DNA of 64,000 nucleotides from Cupriavidus pauculus (lineage in GTDB: Bacteria > Pseudomonadota > Gammaproteobacteria > Burkholderiales > Burkholderiaceae): positions 744,001-808,000 of the forward strand of contig NZ_CP033969.1 in the NCBI RefSeq assembly GCF_003854935.1, read 5' to 3'. Of this stretch, positions 11,290-21,478 are shown piece after piece. The position numbers and the translations under genes are program-made. Numbering within the stretch: position 1 is the stretch's first letter; every line of letters starts with the position of its first letter. The notes below the pieces were generated by a model, which worked only from the letters and a program-made list of their open reading frames with translations, was not told where the DNA came from and searched no databases.

Positions 11290-12273
11290 TCAACTCGCCC
11301 CGGTCAGGCTGGCAACGCGGTCGCTCAACGCGGTCAACTGCGCCTGCAGTGCCTGAAGCTGATCGACGTTCACGGCGTCCGTCCCCTGCTCACCGGGTGC
11401 CACATTGACGATCTGGCGCGTACGCGCGCCTTCGGCGCCGACCGAGACCGCGCCCGCGCGATCGCATACCGAACCGTAGCCAATCGCCACACCGTAGTCC
11501 ACATTGACCCGCGACTGGCTGCCGAGCGCCGATCCATAGAGCGCGGGAGCCGCCGAACTGGCGCCCAGCGCCACAGTGCCAACCTGGCTCGCCTGGGTGT
11601 TGGCGCCGATCGCGCACGCGAACATCTGGCTGGCGCCCGAATTCGCGCCCAGCGCCACACTCTGCGATGCCGTCACCGACGATTGGTCGCCGATTGCCAC
11701 GGCCCGCACCGCCGAGGCAACGGCGACGCCGAGCGCAATGGCATTGGCGCCCGATGCGCTGGCCTTGCTGCCGACAGCGACGGCGTCGTTGCTGCTGGCC
11801 ACCGCGCCTGCGCCGGAAGCCACGCTGTACGGTGCCGATGCATTGGCTTGTCGCCCGAAAGCCGAGGCACCCTCGGCAGCGGCCACCGCCAACGTGCCCA
11901 CGGCCGTGGCGAACAGCGCCGTGGCCGACGTCGTAGACCCCACGGCCGTGCTGCGGTCGCCCGATGCGTTGGCCTCGGCGCCCAAGGCCGATGCGCGCCC
12001 CACCGTGGCCTGCGCGGCGCGTCCCACCGCTACGCTGTAGATGCCGGAGGCGCGCGCTATCGTGCCGACTGCCACGGCATTGTTGCTTCCCTCGGCCACC
12101 GATTCGGTCCCGATGGCAATGCCGTCGGCGCCGGGGGCATTGGCCGACTGCCCGATCGCGATCGCCGTGCTGCCCGTCGCCGTGGCGTCCGGCCCGGTCG
12201 CGTTGGCGCGGAAGTAGGGAATGCCGCTCGCGAGCGCGGCCGAAGTAGCCGTTGATTGGAATTGGTCTGCCAT
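11290..12273 (-). CDS. Orphan YadA-head-repeat protein with one head-neck module
   Basis: A 327-residue relative of the protein at 9174-10256. After a short polar N-terminus (MADQFQSTATSAALASG) comes GIPYFRANATGPDATATGS, then about 16 head repeats (AIAIG, AVAVG, SVALG types), a conserved CDRAGAVSVG, a neck (RQIVNVAPGEQGTDAVNVDQL) and a short coiled coil ending in VASLTGAS. No signal peptide or translocator is present. The ATG at 12273 has a good GGAG site (TTTGGAGCAGACA) before it; longer frames upstream read through kdpE and are rejected. The cysteine before the neck is shared with the other copy. Confidence 0.85.
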   Translation of the reverse strand: MADQFQSTATSAALASGIPYFRANATGPDATATGSTAIAIGQSANAPGADGIAIGTESVAEGSNNAVAVGTIARASGIYSVAVGRAAQATVGRASALGAEANASGDRSTAVGSTTSATALFATAVGTLAVAAAEGASAFGRQANASAPYSVASGAGAVASSNDAVAVGSKASASGANAIALGVAVASAVRAVAIGDQSSVTASQSVALGANSGASQMFACAIGANTQASQVGTVALGASSAAPALYGSALGSQSRVNVDYGVAIGYGSVCDRAGAVSVGAEGARTRQIVNVAPGEQGTDAVNVDQLQALQAQLTALSDRVASLTGAS

Positions 12274-12358
12274 TGTCTGCTCCAAAGGTTCGATATCTGG
12301 AAGCCATCGGCCCTGCCGATGACGGACCCCCATCGTTCCAAAGGGCGTTGGCAGTTGC

Positions 12359-12380
12359 CATGGAAAGGGATGGAACAGAC
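12359..12380 (-). promoter_or_regulatory. Motif shared upstream of both YadA-head genes, copy 2
   Basis: The plus strand reads CATGGAAAGGGATGGAACAG, about 86 bp before the start at 12273, matching copy 1 at 10359 in most positions. A short hairpin-forming ATCGGC/GCCGAT pair lies between it and the gene at 12306-12320. Function unknown. Confidence 0.4.
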
Positions 12381-12446
12381 CGCTTCCATCGCCACGCCGC
12401 AAACGTGGCGCGAATTCTCCGGCGATGGATTCCCGCGTTCCCCGCC

Positions 12447-13142
12447 CTACCCCGCAAACCGGTACCCCACCCCCACCTCGGTCAGCAGATGCACCGGCTG
12501 CGCCGGGTCGGCTTCGAGCTTGTGGCGCAGGTGGCCCATGTACACGCGCAGGTAGTGGCTGCTTTCCGAATGCGACGGCCCCCAGACCTCGCGCAGCAGT
12601 TCGCGGTGGGTCATGACCTTGCCGCGATGGGCGATCAGCACGGCCAGCAGCCGGTATTCGATCGGCGTCAGGTGCACGGCCGCCTCGCCGCGTGTGACCA
12701 GCCGGTTGGCAAGGTCCACGCGCACGTCGCCAAACGCGATCTGCGGCGTGCCCTGGGGGTTGGCCCTGGCGTGGCGGCGCAGCAGCACGCGCACGCGCGC
12801 CACCAGTTCGCCCACGCCGAACGGCTTGGTCAGGTAGTCGTCGGCGCCGGCGTCCAGCGCGGCGATCTTGTCGGCCTCGTCGGTGCGGGCGGACAGCACC
12901 AGCACGGGCACCTCGGTCCACGTGCGCATCTCGCGGATCAGCGTCATGCCGTCGCCGTCGGGCAGGCCCAGGTCCAGGATGACGATGTCCGGCTGGCGCG
13001 TGCCGGCATCGATCAAGCCGCGCCGCAGCGTGTCGGCATCGTGCACGGCGCAGCCCTCGGCCTGCAGCGACTCGCGCACGAAGCGGCGGATATGGGGTTC
13101 GTCCTCCACCAGCAGGACGGTCGGCGAATAGTCGAAAGGCAT
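12447..13142 (-). CDS. kdpE: Response regulator KdpE
   Basis: KdpE is the OmpR-family activator of kdpFABC. The 231-residue product has a receiver domain with the acidic pair in LLVEDE, phosphoacceptor in ILDLGLPDGDG, LSAR and KPF, followed by a winged-helix domain ending in GVGYRFAG. The start at 13142 lies 1 bp after the kdpD stop, so the genes are translationally coupled. All key receiver residues are intact, unlike the regulators near 27 kb. Confidence 0.96.
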   Translation of the reverse strand: MPFDYSPTVLLVEDEPHIRRFVRESLQAEGCAVHDADTLRRGLIDAGTRQPDIVILDLGLPDGDGMTLIREMRTWTEVPVLVLSARTDEADKIAALDAGADDYLTKPFGVGELVARVRVLLRRHARANPQGTPQIAFGDVRVDLANRLVTRGEAAVHLTPIEYRLLAVLIAHRGKVMTHRELLREVWGPSHSESSHYLRVYMGHLRHKLEADPAQPVHLLTEVGVGYRFAG

Positions 13143-13143
13143 C

Positions 13144-16077
13144 TCAGTGCGGCGTGGGTTGGGGCGGCGCGACCAGCCCGGGCTGGTCGGACGATTCTGG
13201 CAATTCGGGCGCGATGTCGGGCGGATTGCCGCGCGGCAGCGCCATGACGAAGCGCGCGCCGGGGCGGCCGGGCTCGACCCAGATGCGGCCGCCGTGGGCC
13301 TGCACGATGGCCTCGCAGACGGCCAGCCCCAGCCCGACGCCAGCCGTGGCCGACTCGCGCTCGCCGCGCGTGAATTTCTCGAAGATCCGGCGCTCCTGGC
13401 CGGCCGGCACGCCGGGGCCGTCATCGGCCACCACCAGCCGCACCTCGCCGTCGCCGGGCGCGCCGGTGGCCTCGCCCGACACGCGGATCGTGCTGCCCGG
13501 TGGCGTGTACTTGGCGGCGTTCTCGAACAGGTTGCACAGCACGCGCTCGACCAGCACGGCGTCGCACTCCACCAGCGGCAGCGCCGACAGGTCGTCCACC
13601 TGCACGCGATGGCCGCGCAGCGTGTCGCGCATCGACGCCAGCGCCGCGCCCACCAGTTCCTCCAGCGACTGCCAGCCGCGCTGCAGCGCCACGTCGTGCT
13701 GCTGCAGCCGCGCCATGTCGAGCAGGTTGACCACCATCGTGCGCATGCGCCGCGCCTGCGCGTGCAGCGCCGCCACCGTCTCCGCTGCCGCCGGCGGCAG
13801 CGGCGGGCTGGCGCGCTGCAGCGTCTCGGCCATGCCCAGCAGGCCGGTCAGCGGCGTGCGCAGGTCGTGCGACACCGCGGCCAGCAGCGAGCTGCGCAGC
13901 CGTTCCGATTCGATCGACAGCAGCGCGCGCTGCGCCACGTCGACGTAGTGCAGCCGCTCGATGGCGATGGCCACCAGCGTCGCGAACACGTCGGCCTGCC
14001 GGCGCAGTTCGGGCCGCGCCAGCGCGTGCCACGCGCTTGGCTCCACGGCCAGCACGCCGCGCGTCTGCATCGGCGCCTTCAGCGGCAGGTACAGCACGGT
14101 GCTGCCGGGCAGCGTGTGCGTGCCGGTGCCGGCCGGCTCGCCGTGGTCGTAGACCCACTGCGCCAGCACCGTGTCCACGGCCTCGCGCCGGGCCGTGCGC
14201 GAGCCGGCATCGGGCGACGACGGCCCCGCCACCGGCGCCAGCCGACCGCCCGCATCGGGCAGGAAGAACGTGGCGTGCGCGTCCAGCGCGGCGCGCAGGA
14301 ACCGGCTGCCGATCTCGACGATCTGGTCCGGCGTCAGCGCCGCCGACAGCTCGCGCGCCAGTTCGTACAGCGTGCGCGCGTCGGTCTCGCGCTGCACCGC
14401 CACGCGCGCCTGCTCGCGCAGCCCGGCCGTGAGCTGGCCGATGACCAGCCCCACGGCCAGCAGTACCAGGAAGGTCAGCAGGTACTGCACGTCGCTGACC
14501 GCGAACGACAGCCGCGGCGGCACGAAGAAGAAATCGAACGACGCCACGGCCAGCACCGACGCCAGCGCCGCCGGCCCGCGCCCGTGGCGCAGCGCCACGC
14601 CGACCACGGCCACCAGGAACAGCATCGCGATATTGACGATGTCGAACCACGGCCGCGCCAGCGTGGAAACCCCCGTGGCACCGGCGCACCACACCACGGC
14701 CCAGGCGTAGTCACGGCGCCGCAGGCCGGGGCGGGGGGCGGCGTCGGCATCGGACAGCGCCACGCCAGGCGGCGGCGCGATGCCGGGCGCCATGCCGGGG
14801 GTGATACCGGGCGCATCGGGCCGGGTGGCGTCGGCGCGCGTGGTATCGGCGGCCACGCGGATCACGTCGATCTCGGGACAGTTCGCGGCCAGCGCATCGG
14901 CAAACGACGGCCGGCCGATCAGCCGCCCGCCCGCGCCCAGCAGCGGTGCCATGGTCCGCGCCAGCCACATGCGCGCGCGTTCGACCGGACCGCCGTCGGC
15001 ACGCCATTCCGTGGGCGCGCGGCCCACCAGCACCTTGGTGAGGTTGTGTCGGCGGATATAGCCGGCCACGGCCGCCACCATGTCGTGCCCGGCCAGCGTC
15101 TCGGTGCGGGCGCCGAGCGATTCGGCCAGTTCCAGCGCGGCGTGCAGCCGCACGCGCGGCGGCTCGGCCGGCGGCAGCAGGTGCGACGCCGCCACGGTCA
15201 CCACATGCCAGTCGCAGTCGAGCTGCCCGGCCAGCCGGTGCGCGCTGCGCACGACCTGCGCGGCATCGTCGCCGGGGCCGATGCAGGCCAGCACGGCCTC
15301 GCGCGTGCGCCAGACCGGCGTGATGCGCTCGGCGTCGCGGTACGCGCGCACATCGTCGTCCACGCGGTCGGCCGTGCGGCGCAGCGCCAGCTCGCGCAGC
15401 GCGATCAGGTTGCCCTTGCGGAAAAAGTTGCGCGCGGCGTGGCGGGCCTGCTCGGGCAGGTAGACCTTGCCTTCGCGCAGGCGCCGCAGCAGTTCGTCGG
15501 CCGGCAGGTCCACCAGCACCACTTCGTCGGCGCCATCGAACACGGTGTCGGGCACGGTTTCCCAGACGCGCACGCCGGTGATGCCGCCCACGGCCTGGTT
15601 CAGGCTGTCCAGGTGCTGCACGTTGACGGTGGTCCAGACGTCGATGCCGGCGGCCAGCAGCTCGTGCACGTCCTGCCAGCGCTTGGGATGGCGGCTGCCC
15701 GCCGCGTTGGAATGCGCCAGTTCGTCGACCAGGATCAGCGCCGGCCGCCGGCCCAGCGCACCATCGAGATCGAACTCGCGCAGCACGCGGTCACGGTACG
15801 GCACGTCGCGCAGCGGCAGTTGCGCCAGGCCGTCGAGCAGCGCCTGGGTCTCGGCTCGGCCATGCGTCTCGACCACCCCGACCACCACGTCCACGCCCTG
15901 CTCGCGCTGCGCCCGCGCCGCGGTCAGCATCGCATACGTCTTGCCGACGCCCGCCGATGCACCAAAGTAGACCCGCAACCGCCCCCGCGCCGCACGCACG
16001 TCTTCCGCCTGCATGCGTTGCAGGAGGGCGTCGGGGTCCGGACGATGGGGGTCAGTCATGGTTGCGGATTTTGCCAT
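13144..16077 (-). CDS. kdpD: Potassium sensor histidine kinase KdpD
   Basis: KdpD senses potassium limitation or salt stress and phosphorylates KdpE. The 977-residue product has the N-terminal KdpD domain with Walker A GASAGVGKT (about residues 39-47) and DELAHSN, a universal-stress-like domain, an acidic/proline-rich insert near 410-440, a four-helix membrane region, a GAF-like segment, the H-box SHDLRTPLTGL and a GHKL ATPase ending. An internal ATG at 16059 (MTDPHRPD) is an equally plausible start. kdpC lies 345 bp upstream, with REP-like palindromes between. Confidence 0.96.
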   Translation of the reverse strand: MAKSATMTDPHRPDPDALLQRMQAEDVRAARGRLRVYFGASAGVGKTYAMLTAARAQREQGVDVVVGVVETHGRAETQALLDGLAQLPLRDVPYRDRVLREFDLDGALGRRPALILVDELAHSNAAGSRHPKRWQDVHELLAAGIDVWTTVNVQHLDSLNQAVGGITGVRVWETVPDTVFDGADEVVLVDLPADELLRRLREGKVYLPEQARHAARNFFRKGNLIALRELALRRTADRVDDDVRAYRDAERITPVWRTREAVLACIGPGDDAAQVVRSAHRLAGQLDCDWHVVTVAASHLLPPAEPPRVRLHAALELAESLGARTETLAGHDMVAAVAGYIRRHNLTKVLVGRAPTEWRADGGPVERARMWLARTMAPLLGAGGRLIGRPSFADALAANCPEIDVIRVAADTTRADATRPDAPGITPGMAPGIAPPPGVALSDADAAPRPGLRRRDYAWAVVWCAGATGVSTLARPWFDIVNIAMLFLVAVVGVALRHGRGPAALASVLAVASFDFFFVPPRLSFAVSDVQYLLTFLVLLAVGLVIGQLTAGLREQARVAVQRETDARTLYELARELSAALTPDQIVEIGSRFLRAALDAHATFFLPDAGGRLAPVAGPSSPDAGSRTARREAVDTVLAQWVYDHGEPAGTGTHTLPGSTVLYLPLKAPMQTRGVLAVEPSAWHALARPELRRQADVFATLVAIAIERLHYVDVAQRALLSIESERLRSSLLAAVSHDLRTPLTGLLGMAETLQRASPPLPPAAAETVAALHAQARRMRTMVVNLLDMARLQQHDVALQRGWQSLEELVGAALASMRDTLRGHRVQVDDLSALPLVECDAVLVERVLCNLFENAAKYTPPGSTIRVSGEATGAPGDGEVRLVVADDGPGVPAGQERRIFEKFTRGERESATAGVGLGLAVCEAIVQAHGGRIWVEPGRPGARFVMALPRGNPPDIAPELPESSDQPGLVAPPQPTPH

Positions 16078-16422
16078 GGGGCGCGGGACGACATCGCGGG
16101 TATGGTTTGGCTCCGCTCTCCCGCGTTGCGGGAGAGCGGAGCGAAAACCGTGCGATCCGTCATGCGCTCCCGCTTGTTTGCTCCCCTCTCCCGCCTTGCG
16201 GGAGAGGGGTCGGGGGAGAGGGCCAGCGGCTCAACGTGCGGCGTGGTCGGCAAGCAGAACCTCGACGCCCTCACCCCCAGCCCCTCTCCCGCGTCGCGGG
16301 AGAGGGGAGCGAAAACCGGGCGATGTGTCATGCGCTCCCGCTTGTTTGCTCCCCTCTCCCGCCTTGCGGGAGAGCGGAGCGAAAACCGAGCGATGTGCCA
16401 TGCGTTCCCGCGTGTTGGCTGC
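16078..16422. repeat. REP-like palindromes between kdpC and kdpD
   Basis: This gene-free stretch consists largely of palindromes with the core CTCTCCCGC...GCGGGAGAG. Examples are 16110-16143 (a near-perfect long hairpin), 16187-16210, 16285-16312 and 16347-16385. The part at about 16187-16312 has the composite form: two opposed palindromes flanking a spacer that contains GGCAAGCAGAACCTCGAC. The same design recurs at 59.4 and 61.6 kb. It probably attenuates or stabilises the kdp transcript between kdpC and kdpD; that effect is inferred. Confidence 0.85.
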
Positions 16423-17043
16423 CTACCCCCCAACCTTCGCGCCATCGAGCGCCAGGTTCAGCTTCAGCACGTTGACCCCTGGCTCGCCGAGGATGCCCAG
16501 CGTCGGGGTTTCGGTGTTGGCGGCGATCAGCGCTTGCACCTTTGCCAGGGGCAGCCCGCGCAGGCGGGCCACGCGGCTGGCCTGGTAGCGGGCGGCGGCC
16601 GGGCTGATGTGGGGGTCCAGGCCGCTCGCCGAGGCGGTGACCAGGTCCACCGGCACCGGCGCCGTGTTGCCGGGATCGGCGGCGCGCAGGGCGTCCAGGC
16701 GGGCGCGGGCGGCGTCGGTCAGGGCGGGGTTGGTCGGGCCCAGGTTCGAGCCGACCGAGGCCGCCGCGTTGTACGGCATCGGCGCCGTGGCCGAGAGTCG
16801 GCCCCAGAAGTATTTCGGGTCCGAGAACGGCTGGCCGATCAGCGCCGAGCCGACGGTCTTGCCGTCCTGCACGATCAGCGAGCCGGCGGCCTGCTGGGGA
16901 AACACCGTGCGGGCGATGCCGGTCACCACGCCCGGATAGAGCAATCCGGTGAGCACCGACAGCCCCACGAAAATCGTCAGCGCCGGGCGCAGCATGCCGG
17001 CCTGGCGCGCCGGTTCGGTCATGGGATGGGCTTGCGTAGACAT
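16423..17043 (-). CDS. kdpC: Potassium-transporting ATPase subunit KdpC
   Basis: KdpC is the single-pass periplasmic accessory subunit of the KdpFABC high-affinity K+ pump. The 206-residue product has a membrane segment at about residues 20-42, then the conserved periplasmic part with [16 protein letters not shown] and [15 protein letters not shown]. It starts 15 bp after kdpB ends. Confidence 0.97.
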   Translation of the reverse strand: MSTQAHPMTEPARQAGMLRPALTIFVGLSVLTGLLYPGVVTGIARTVFPQQAAGSLIVQDGKTVGSALIGQPFSDPKYFWGRLSATAPMPYNAAASVGSNLGPTNPALTDAARARLDALRAADPGNTAPVPVDLVTASASGLDPHISPAAARYQASRVARLRGLPLAKVQALIAANTETPTLGILGEPGVNVLKLNLALDGAKVGG

Positions 17044-17058
17044 AGCAATTCTCCTTAA

Positions 17059-19272
17059 TCAGATCCAGCCGAACATCGTCAGCAGCAGGTCGATCAGCTT
17101 GATGCCGACGAACGGCACCATGATGCCCCCCAGCCCGTAGACCAGCAGGTTGCGGCGCAGCAGCACGGCGGCGCCCAGCGGGCGGTACACCACGCCGCGC
17201 AGCGCCAGCGGAATCAGCACCACGATGATCAGCGCATTGAAGATCACCGCGGACATGATGGCCGACGCCGGCGTGGACAGGTGCATCACGTTCAGCAGGT
17301 TCAACTGCGGATACGTGGTGGCGAACGCGGCCGGGATGATCGCGAAATACTTGGCCACGTCGTTGGCCACGCTGAACGTGGTCAGCGACCCGCGCGTCAT
17401 CAGCATCTGCTTGCCGATCTCGACGATCTCGATCAGCTTGGTGGGGTTGCTGTCCAGGTCGACCATGTTGCCGGCCTCGCGCGCGGCCTGGGTGCCGCTG
17501 TTCATCGCCACGGCCACGTCGGCCTGGGCCAGCGCCGGGGCGTCGTTGGTGCCGTCGCCGGTCATGGCCACCAGCCGGCCCTGGCCCTGGTATTCACGGA
17601 TCAACGCCAGCTTGGCCTCGGGGGTGGCTTCGGCCAGGAAGTCGTCCACGCCGGCTTCCGCCGCGATGGACGCCGCCGTCAGCCGGTTGTCGCCCGTGAT
17701 CATCACGGTGCGGATGCCCATCTTGCGCAGTTCGCCAAAGCGCTCGCGGATGCCGGTCTTGACGATGTCCTTGAGCTCCACCACGCCCAGCACGCGCACC
17801 GTGTCCTCGGTGCCCTCGGCCACCGACTCGGCCACCACCAGCGGCGTGCTGCCGGCGCGGGCCACGTCGTCAACAGCCTGCATCACGGCGTCCGGGAACT
17901 TGCCGGCGCGCTCGGTCACGTAGCGGCGCAGTGCATCGGCCGATCCCTTGCGCACGCTGCGCACCACGTGGCCCTGCGCCACGTCCACGCCGCTCATGCG
18001 CGTCTGCGCCGTGAACGGCACGAACACGGGCGCGGCCACGCCCCGGCCGCCCATCTCGGGCGACGCGGTGCCGGGACGCTGGCGGGCCAGCGCGACGATG
18101 CTGCGGCCCTCGGGCGTCTCGTCGGCCAGCGACGCCAGCCACGCGGCCTCGGCCAGCTGGCGCTCGGTCACGCCCGGCGCGGCGATGAAGCGCGACGCCT
18201 GGCGGTTGCCGTGCGTGATCGTGCCGGTCTTGTCGAGCAGCAGCACGTCGACGTCGCCGGCCGCTTCCACGGCGCGGCCCGACGTGGCGATCACGTTGGC
18301 CGCCATCATCCGGCTCATGCCGGCCACGCCGATGGCCGACAGCAGCCCGCCGATCGTGGTCGGGATCAGGCACACCAGCAGCGCCACCAGCACCGTCACC
18401 GACACCGGCACGCCCGCCTTGGTCACCAGCACCGCGTAGAGCGAGTACGGCTGCAGCGTGGCGGTGGCCAGCAGCAGCACCAGCGTCAGGCCCACCAGCA
18501 GGATCGTCAGCGCCAGCTCGTTGGGCGTCTTCTGGCGGCGCGCGCCCTCGACCATGCCGATCATGCGGTCGATGAAGCTTTCGCCGGGGTTGGTGGTGAT
18601 GCGCACGACGATCCAGTCGGACAGCACGCGGGTGCCGCCCGTGACCGACGAGAAATCGCCGCCCGATTCGCGGATCACGGGCGCCGATTCGCCGGTGATG
18701 GCGCTTTCGTCGACCGAGGCGACGCCTTCGATGACCTCGCCGTCGCCGGGAATCATCTCGCCGGCCTCGACCAGCACCACGTCGCCGCGCCGCAGGTCGG
18801 TGGCCGGGCGCGGCTCGGTGGCGCCGGTGGCGCGGGCGTCGGCGCGGCCCTGGCGCACCACGCGGGCCATCGTCGTGGTCTTCAGCCCGCGCAGCGCGGC
18901 GGCCTGCTGCTTGCTGCGGCCCTCGGCCAGTGCCTCGGCAAAGTTGGCGAACAGCACCGTGAACCAGAGCCAGACCGTCACGGCCAGGATGAAGCCGGCC
19001 GATTCGCCGCCCGGCGACGGCTGCAGCCAGGCGCGCAGGAACAGGATCGTGGTCAGGATGCTGCCCGCGTAGACCACGAACATCACCGGGTTGCGCAACT
19101 GCGCGCGCGGGGTGAGCTTGCGCAGCGCGTCGAGCATGGCCGGCTTGACCAGCTCTGGCGCGAACATGCCGCGCGCCGGGCGCGGATGGTGCGGCACGCC
19201 GGCAACGGTGGTGGCGGGTTGGCGGGACGGCGCGGCGGCGGGGGTGCGGCTGGCCGGAGTGTGTTGTGACAT
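17059..19272 (-). CDS. kdpB: Potassium-transporting P-type ATPase subunit KdpB
   Basis: KdpB is the catalytic P-type ATPase subunit that energises K+ uptake. The 737-residue product carries the actuator TGES motif, the phosphorylation motif [12 protein letters not shown], the hinge [17 protein letters not shown] and the expected seven membrane segments. Its N-terminus is a longer-than-usual Pro/Ala-rich cytoplasmic stretch of about 40 residues. It lies 16 bp downstream of kdpA. Confidence 0.98.
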   Translation of the reverse strand: MSQHTPASRTPAAAPSRQPATTVAGVPHHPRPARGMFAPELVKPAMLDALRKLTPRAQLRNPVMFVVYAGSILTTILFLRAWLQPSPGGESAGFILAVTVWLWFTVLFANFAEALAEGRSKQQAAALRGLKTTTMARVVRQGRADARATGATEPRPATDLRRGDVVLVEAGEMIPGDGEVIEGVASVDESAITGESAPVIRESGGDFSSVTGGTRVLSDWIVVRITTNPGESFIDRMIGMVEGARRQKTPNELALTILLVGLTLVLLLATATLQPYSLYAVLVTKAGVPVSVTVLVALLVCLIPTTIGGLLSAIGVAGMSRMMAANVIATSGRAVEAAGDVDVLLLDKTGTITHGNRQASRFIAAPGVTERQLAEAAWLASLADETPEGRSIVALARQRPGTASPEMGGRGVAAPVFVPFTAQTRMSGVDVAQGHVVRSVRKGSADALRRYVTERAGKFPDAVMQAVDDVARAGSTPLVVAESVAEGTEDTVRVLGVVELKDIVKTGIRERFGELRKMGIRTVMITGDNRLTAASIAAEAGVDDFLAEATPEAKLALIREYQGQGRLVAMTGDGTNDAPALAQADVAVAMNSGTQAAREAGNMVDLDSNPTKLIEIVEIGKQMLMTRGSLTTFSVANDVAKYFAIIPAAFATTYPQLNLLNVMHLSTPASAIMSAVIFNALIIVVLIPLALRGVVYRPLGAAVLLRRNLLVYGLGGIMVPFVGIKLIDLLLTMFGWI

Positions 19273-19288
19273 GCGAATTCTCCGCGGA

Positions 19289-21121
19289 TTACCGGGCAGC
19301 CGCCGAGGCGGACTGCAGTTGCTCTGCCACCGGCCCCAGGGCCAGCGCGGGCACGTAGGTCAGCGCGCCAACCAGCAGCACGGACCCCGTGAGCAGCACC
19401 ACGAACAGCGGGCCGTGGGTGGGCATCGTGCCGGACGTGGCCGGCGTGCGGCGCTTGGCGGCCAGCGATCCGGCCATCGCCAGCACGGGCACGATGATCC
19501 AGAAGCGGCCGAACCACATGGCCGCGGCCAGCAGCACGTTGTAGAACGGCGTGTTGGCGGACAGCCCGGCAAAGGCGCTGCCGTTGTTGTTTGCGGCCGA
19601 CGACAGCGCGTACAGGATTTCAGAGAAGCCGTGGGTGCCCGGGTTGAACACGCCCGCGCGCCCGGCCCCGGCCATCACCGCGATGGCCGTGCCCACCAGC
19701 ACCAGCAGCGGCGTGACGAGGATGGCCACGGCGGTCATCTTCATCTCGTACGCCTCGATCTTCTTGCCCAGGTACTCCGGCGTGCGGCCGATCATCAGGC
19801 CGGCGATGAACACGGCCAGCACGGCGTAGACCAGCATGCCGTAGAGCCCCGATCCCACGCCGCCGAACACCACCTCGCCGAGCTGCATCAGCAGCATCGG
19901 CACCAGCCCGCCGATGGCCGTGAACGAGTCGTGCATGGCGTTGACGGCGCCGCACGACGCGGCCGTGGTGATGGTGGCGAACAGCGCGCTGGCCGAGATG
20001 CCGAAGCGCAGTTCCTTGCCTTCCATGTTGCCGCCGGCCTGCAGCGCCGACGCCGCGTGGTCGATCGGCAGCCCGGCCAGCGCGGCGTTGACCTGCGATT
20101 CGGACGCCATGGCCGCCAGCGCCATCACCACGAAGATCACGGTCATCGACGCAATCACTGCCACGCCCTGCCGGCGGTCCTTGACCATCTCGCCGAACGT
20201 GAAGCACAGCGCGGCGGGGATCAGGAAGATCGCCAGCATCTCGATCAGGTTCGCCAGCGGCGTGGGGTTCTCGAACGGATGCGCCGAGTTGGCGTTGAAG
20301 AAGCCGCCCCCGTTGGTGCCGAGCATCTTGATGGCCTCCTGCGACGCCACCGGGCCCATCGCCAGCGTCTGCGTGGCGCTGCTCGCGGCCTCGGTCACGG
20401 GCTGGCCGGCTGCGTCCAGCACCGGCTGGCCGGCCGCGTCAACCTTGGGCTGCGTGTATTCGACCGGCGTGACGAGCTGCACGTCGCGGTAGGCATCGAA
20501 GTTCTGGATCACGCCCTGGCCGACCAGCGCCACGGCCACGACCACCGACAGCGGCAGCAGCACGTAGAGCGTGGTACGCGTCAGGTCGACCCAGAAGTTG
20601 CCGATGGTCTGCGCACTGTGCCGCGCGAAGCCGCGGATCAGCGCGAACACCACGGCGATGCCGGTGGCGGCCGAGACGAAGTTCTGCACGGTCAGCGCCA
20701 GCATCTGCGTCAGGTAGCTCATCGTCGACTCACCGGCATAACCCTGCCAGTTGGTGTTGGCGACGAAGCTGACGGCCGTGTTGAACGACGAGTCCGGCGA
20801 GACCGCGCCAAACCCCTGCGGGTTCAGCGGCAGCACGCCCTGCAGCCGCTGCAGCGCGTACACGGCCACCACGCCGAGCACGTTGAAGACGATCACGGCG
20901 ATGGCGTACTGCTTCCAGCCCATTTCGGCGTCGGCGCGCACGCCGGCCAGGCGGTACAGCCCGCGCTCCAGCGGACGGCCCCAGGCCGTGAGCCGGTAGG
21001 TGCCCTCCTCGATCGCGCGGCGCATGTAGCGCCCCAGGAAGGGGCCGGCGACGAACAGGATCGCCAGGAACAGGGCCAGCAGACCCAGAAACTGGGCCCA
21101 GGGAATGGCAGGCGTCGACAT
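19289..21121 (-). CDS. kdpA: Potassium-transporting ATPase subunit KdpA
   Basis: KdpA is the K+-channel-like subunit that selects and binds potassium. The 610-residue product has about ten membrane helices and filter-like loops, including [40 protein letters not shown] and [13 protein letters not shown]. The ATG at 21121 overlaps the kdpF stop by one base (TGATG); a longer frame upstream translates kdpF out of frame and is rejected. The length is slightly above average because of a periplasmic loop with two AAGQPV repeats near residues 220-235. Confidence 0.98.
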   Translation of the reverse strand: MSTPAIPWAQFLGLLALFLAILFVAGPFLGRYMRRAIEEGTYRLTAWGRPLERGLYRLAGVRADAEMGWKQYAIAVIVFNVLGVVAVYALQRLQGVLPLNPQGFGAVSPDSSFNTAVSFVANTNWQGYAGESTMSYLTQMLALTVQNFVSAATGIAVVFALIRGFARHSAQTIGNFWVDLTRTTLYVLLPLSVVVAVALVGQGVIQNFDAYRDVQLVTPVEYTQPKVDAAGQPVLDAAGQPVTEAASSATQTLAMGPVASQEAIKMLGTNGGGFFNANSAHPFENPTPLANLIEMLAIFLIPAALCFTFGEMVKDRRQGVAVIASMTVIFVVMALAAMASESQVNAALAGLPIDHAASALQAGGNMEGKELRFGISASALFATITTAASCGAVNAMHDSFTAIGGLVPMLLMQLGEVVFGGVGSGLYGMLVYAVLAVFIAGLMIGRTPEYLGKKIEAYEMKMTAVAILVTPLLVLVGTAIAVMAGAGRAGVFNPGTHGFSEILYALSSAANNNGSAFAGLSANTPFYNVLLAAAMWFGRFWIIVPVLAMAGSLAAKRRTPATSGTMPTHGPLFVVLLTGSVLLVGALTYVPALALGPVAEQLQSASAAAR

Positions 21122-21210
21122 CAGAATTTCTCCGGCCGGAACAGGGCTACGAGCAGGTAGACAAAAAGCGCGACGGCCAGGCCGCCGCTGAGCAGGTCGG
21201 TCCAGTCCAT
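21121..21210 (-). CDS. kdpF: Potassium-transporting ATPase subunit KdpF
   Basis: KdpF is a 29-residue single-helix peptide that stabilises the KdpABC complex. The product starts [10 protein letters not shown], has one hydrophobic helix ([14 protein letters not shown]) and ends RPEKF, as KdpF proteins do. Its ATG at 21210 overlaps the stop of the small ORF upstream (TGATG), and its stop overlaps the kdpA start. The chain of overlaps shows translational coupling. Confidence 0.93.
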   Translation of the reverse strand: MDWTDLLSGGLAVALFVYLLVALFRPEKF

Positions 21211-21365
21211 CAGAGCCCCCTGTCGGCGGCCGACTGCTTGGAAGACGCACCGTCGGCGCCACCGCGCCCCGCCGGCAGGTTGGCGCCCAGCGCGGCGCAC
21301 AGGGCCAGCAGCGCACCCGTCAGCGCGCCAAAGGCCAGCAATACGAGGAAATAGATCCCGTCCAT
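21210..21365 (-). CDS. Small membrane ORF leading the kdp operon
   Basis: A 51-residue frame starting [18 protein letters not shown] has one strong hydrophobic segment (about residues 3-27) and a hydrophilic tail rich in Gly, Ala and Ser ending SAADRGL. Its TGA overlaps the kdpF ATG by one base, so ribosomes could pass directly from it to kdpF. I do not recognise a family. It could be an extra single-helix subunit or regulator of the pump, or a leader whose translation opens kdpF. The support is the tight coupling and the hydrophobic profile. Confidence 0.6.
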   Translation of the reverse strand: MDGIYFLVLLAFGALTGALLALCAALGANLPAGRGGADGASSKQSAADRGL

Positions 21366-21478
21366 GATGTGTTTGCAGGCCGGGCGCCTGCAGAGTGATT
21401 CACGGATTGGAGGTTAGGGACCGGGGGGTAAAAACGGGGTAGAGAGGGAGGGAGGGGGTATAAAGGAGATATAAAAAT

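Noticed and set aside
13147-17058. 1303-codon open frame opposite kdpD/kdpC
   Set aside because: It is a GC-rich antisense shadow: His/Arg/Gly/Gln-rich, no domain, and fully covered by well-supported kdp genes.
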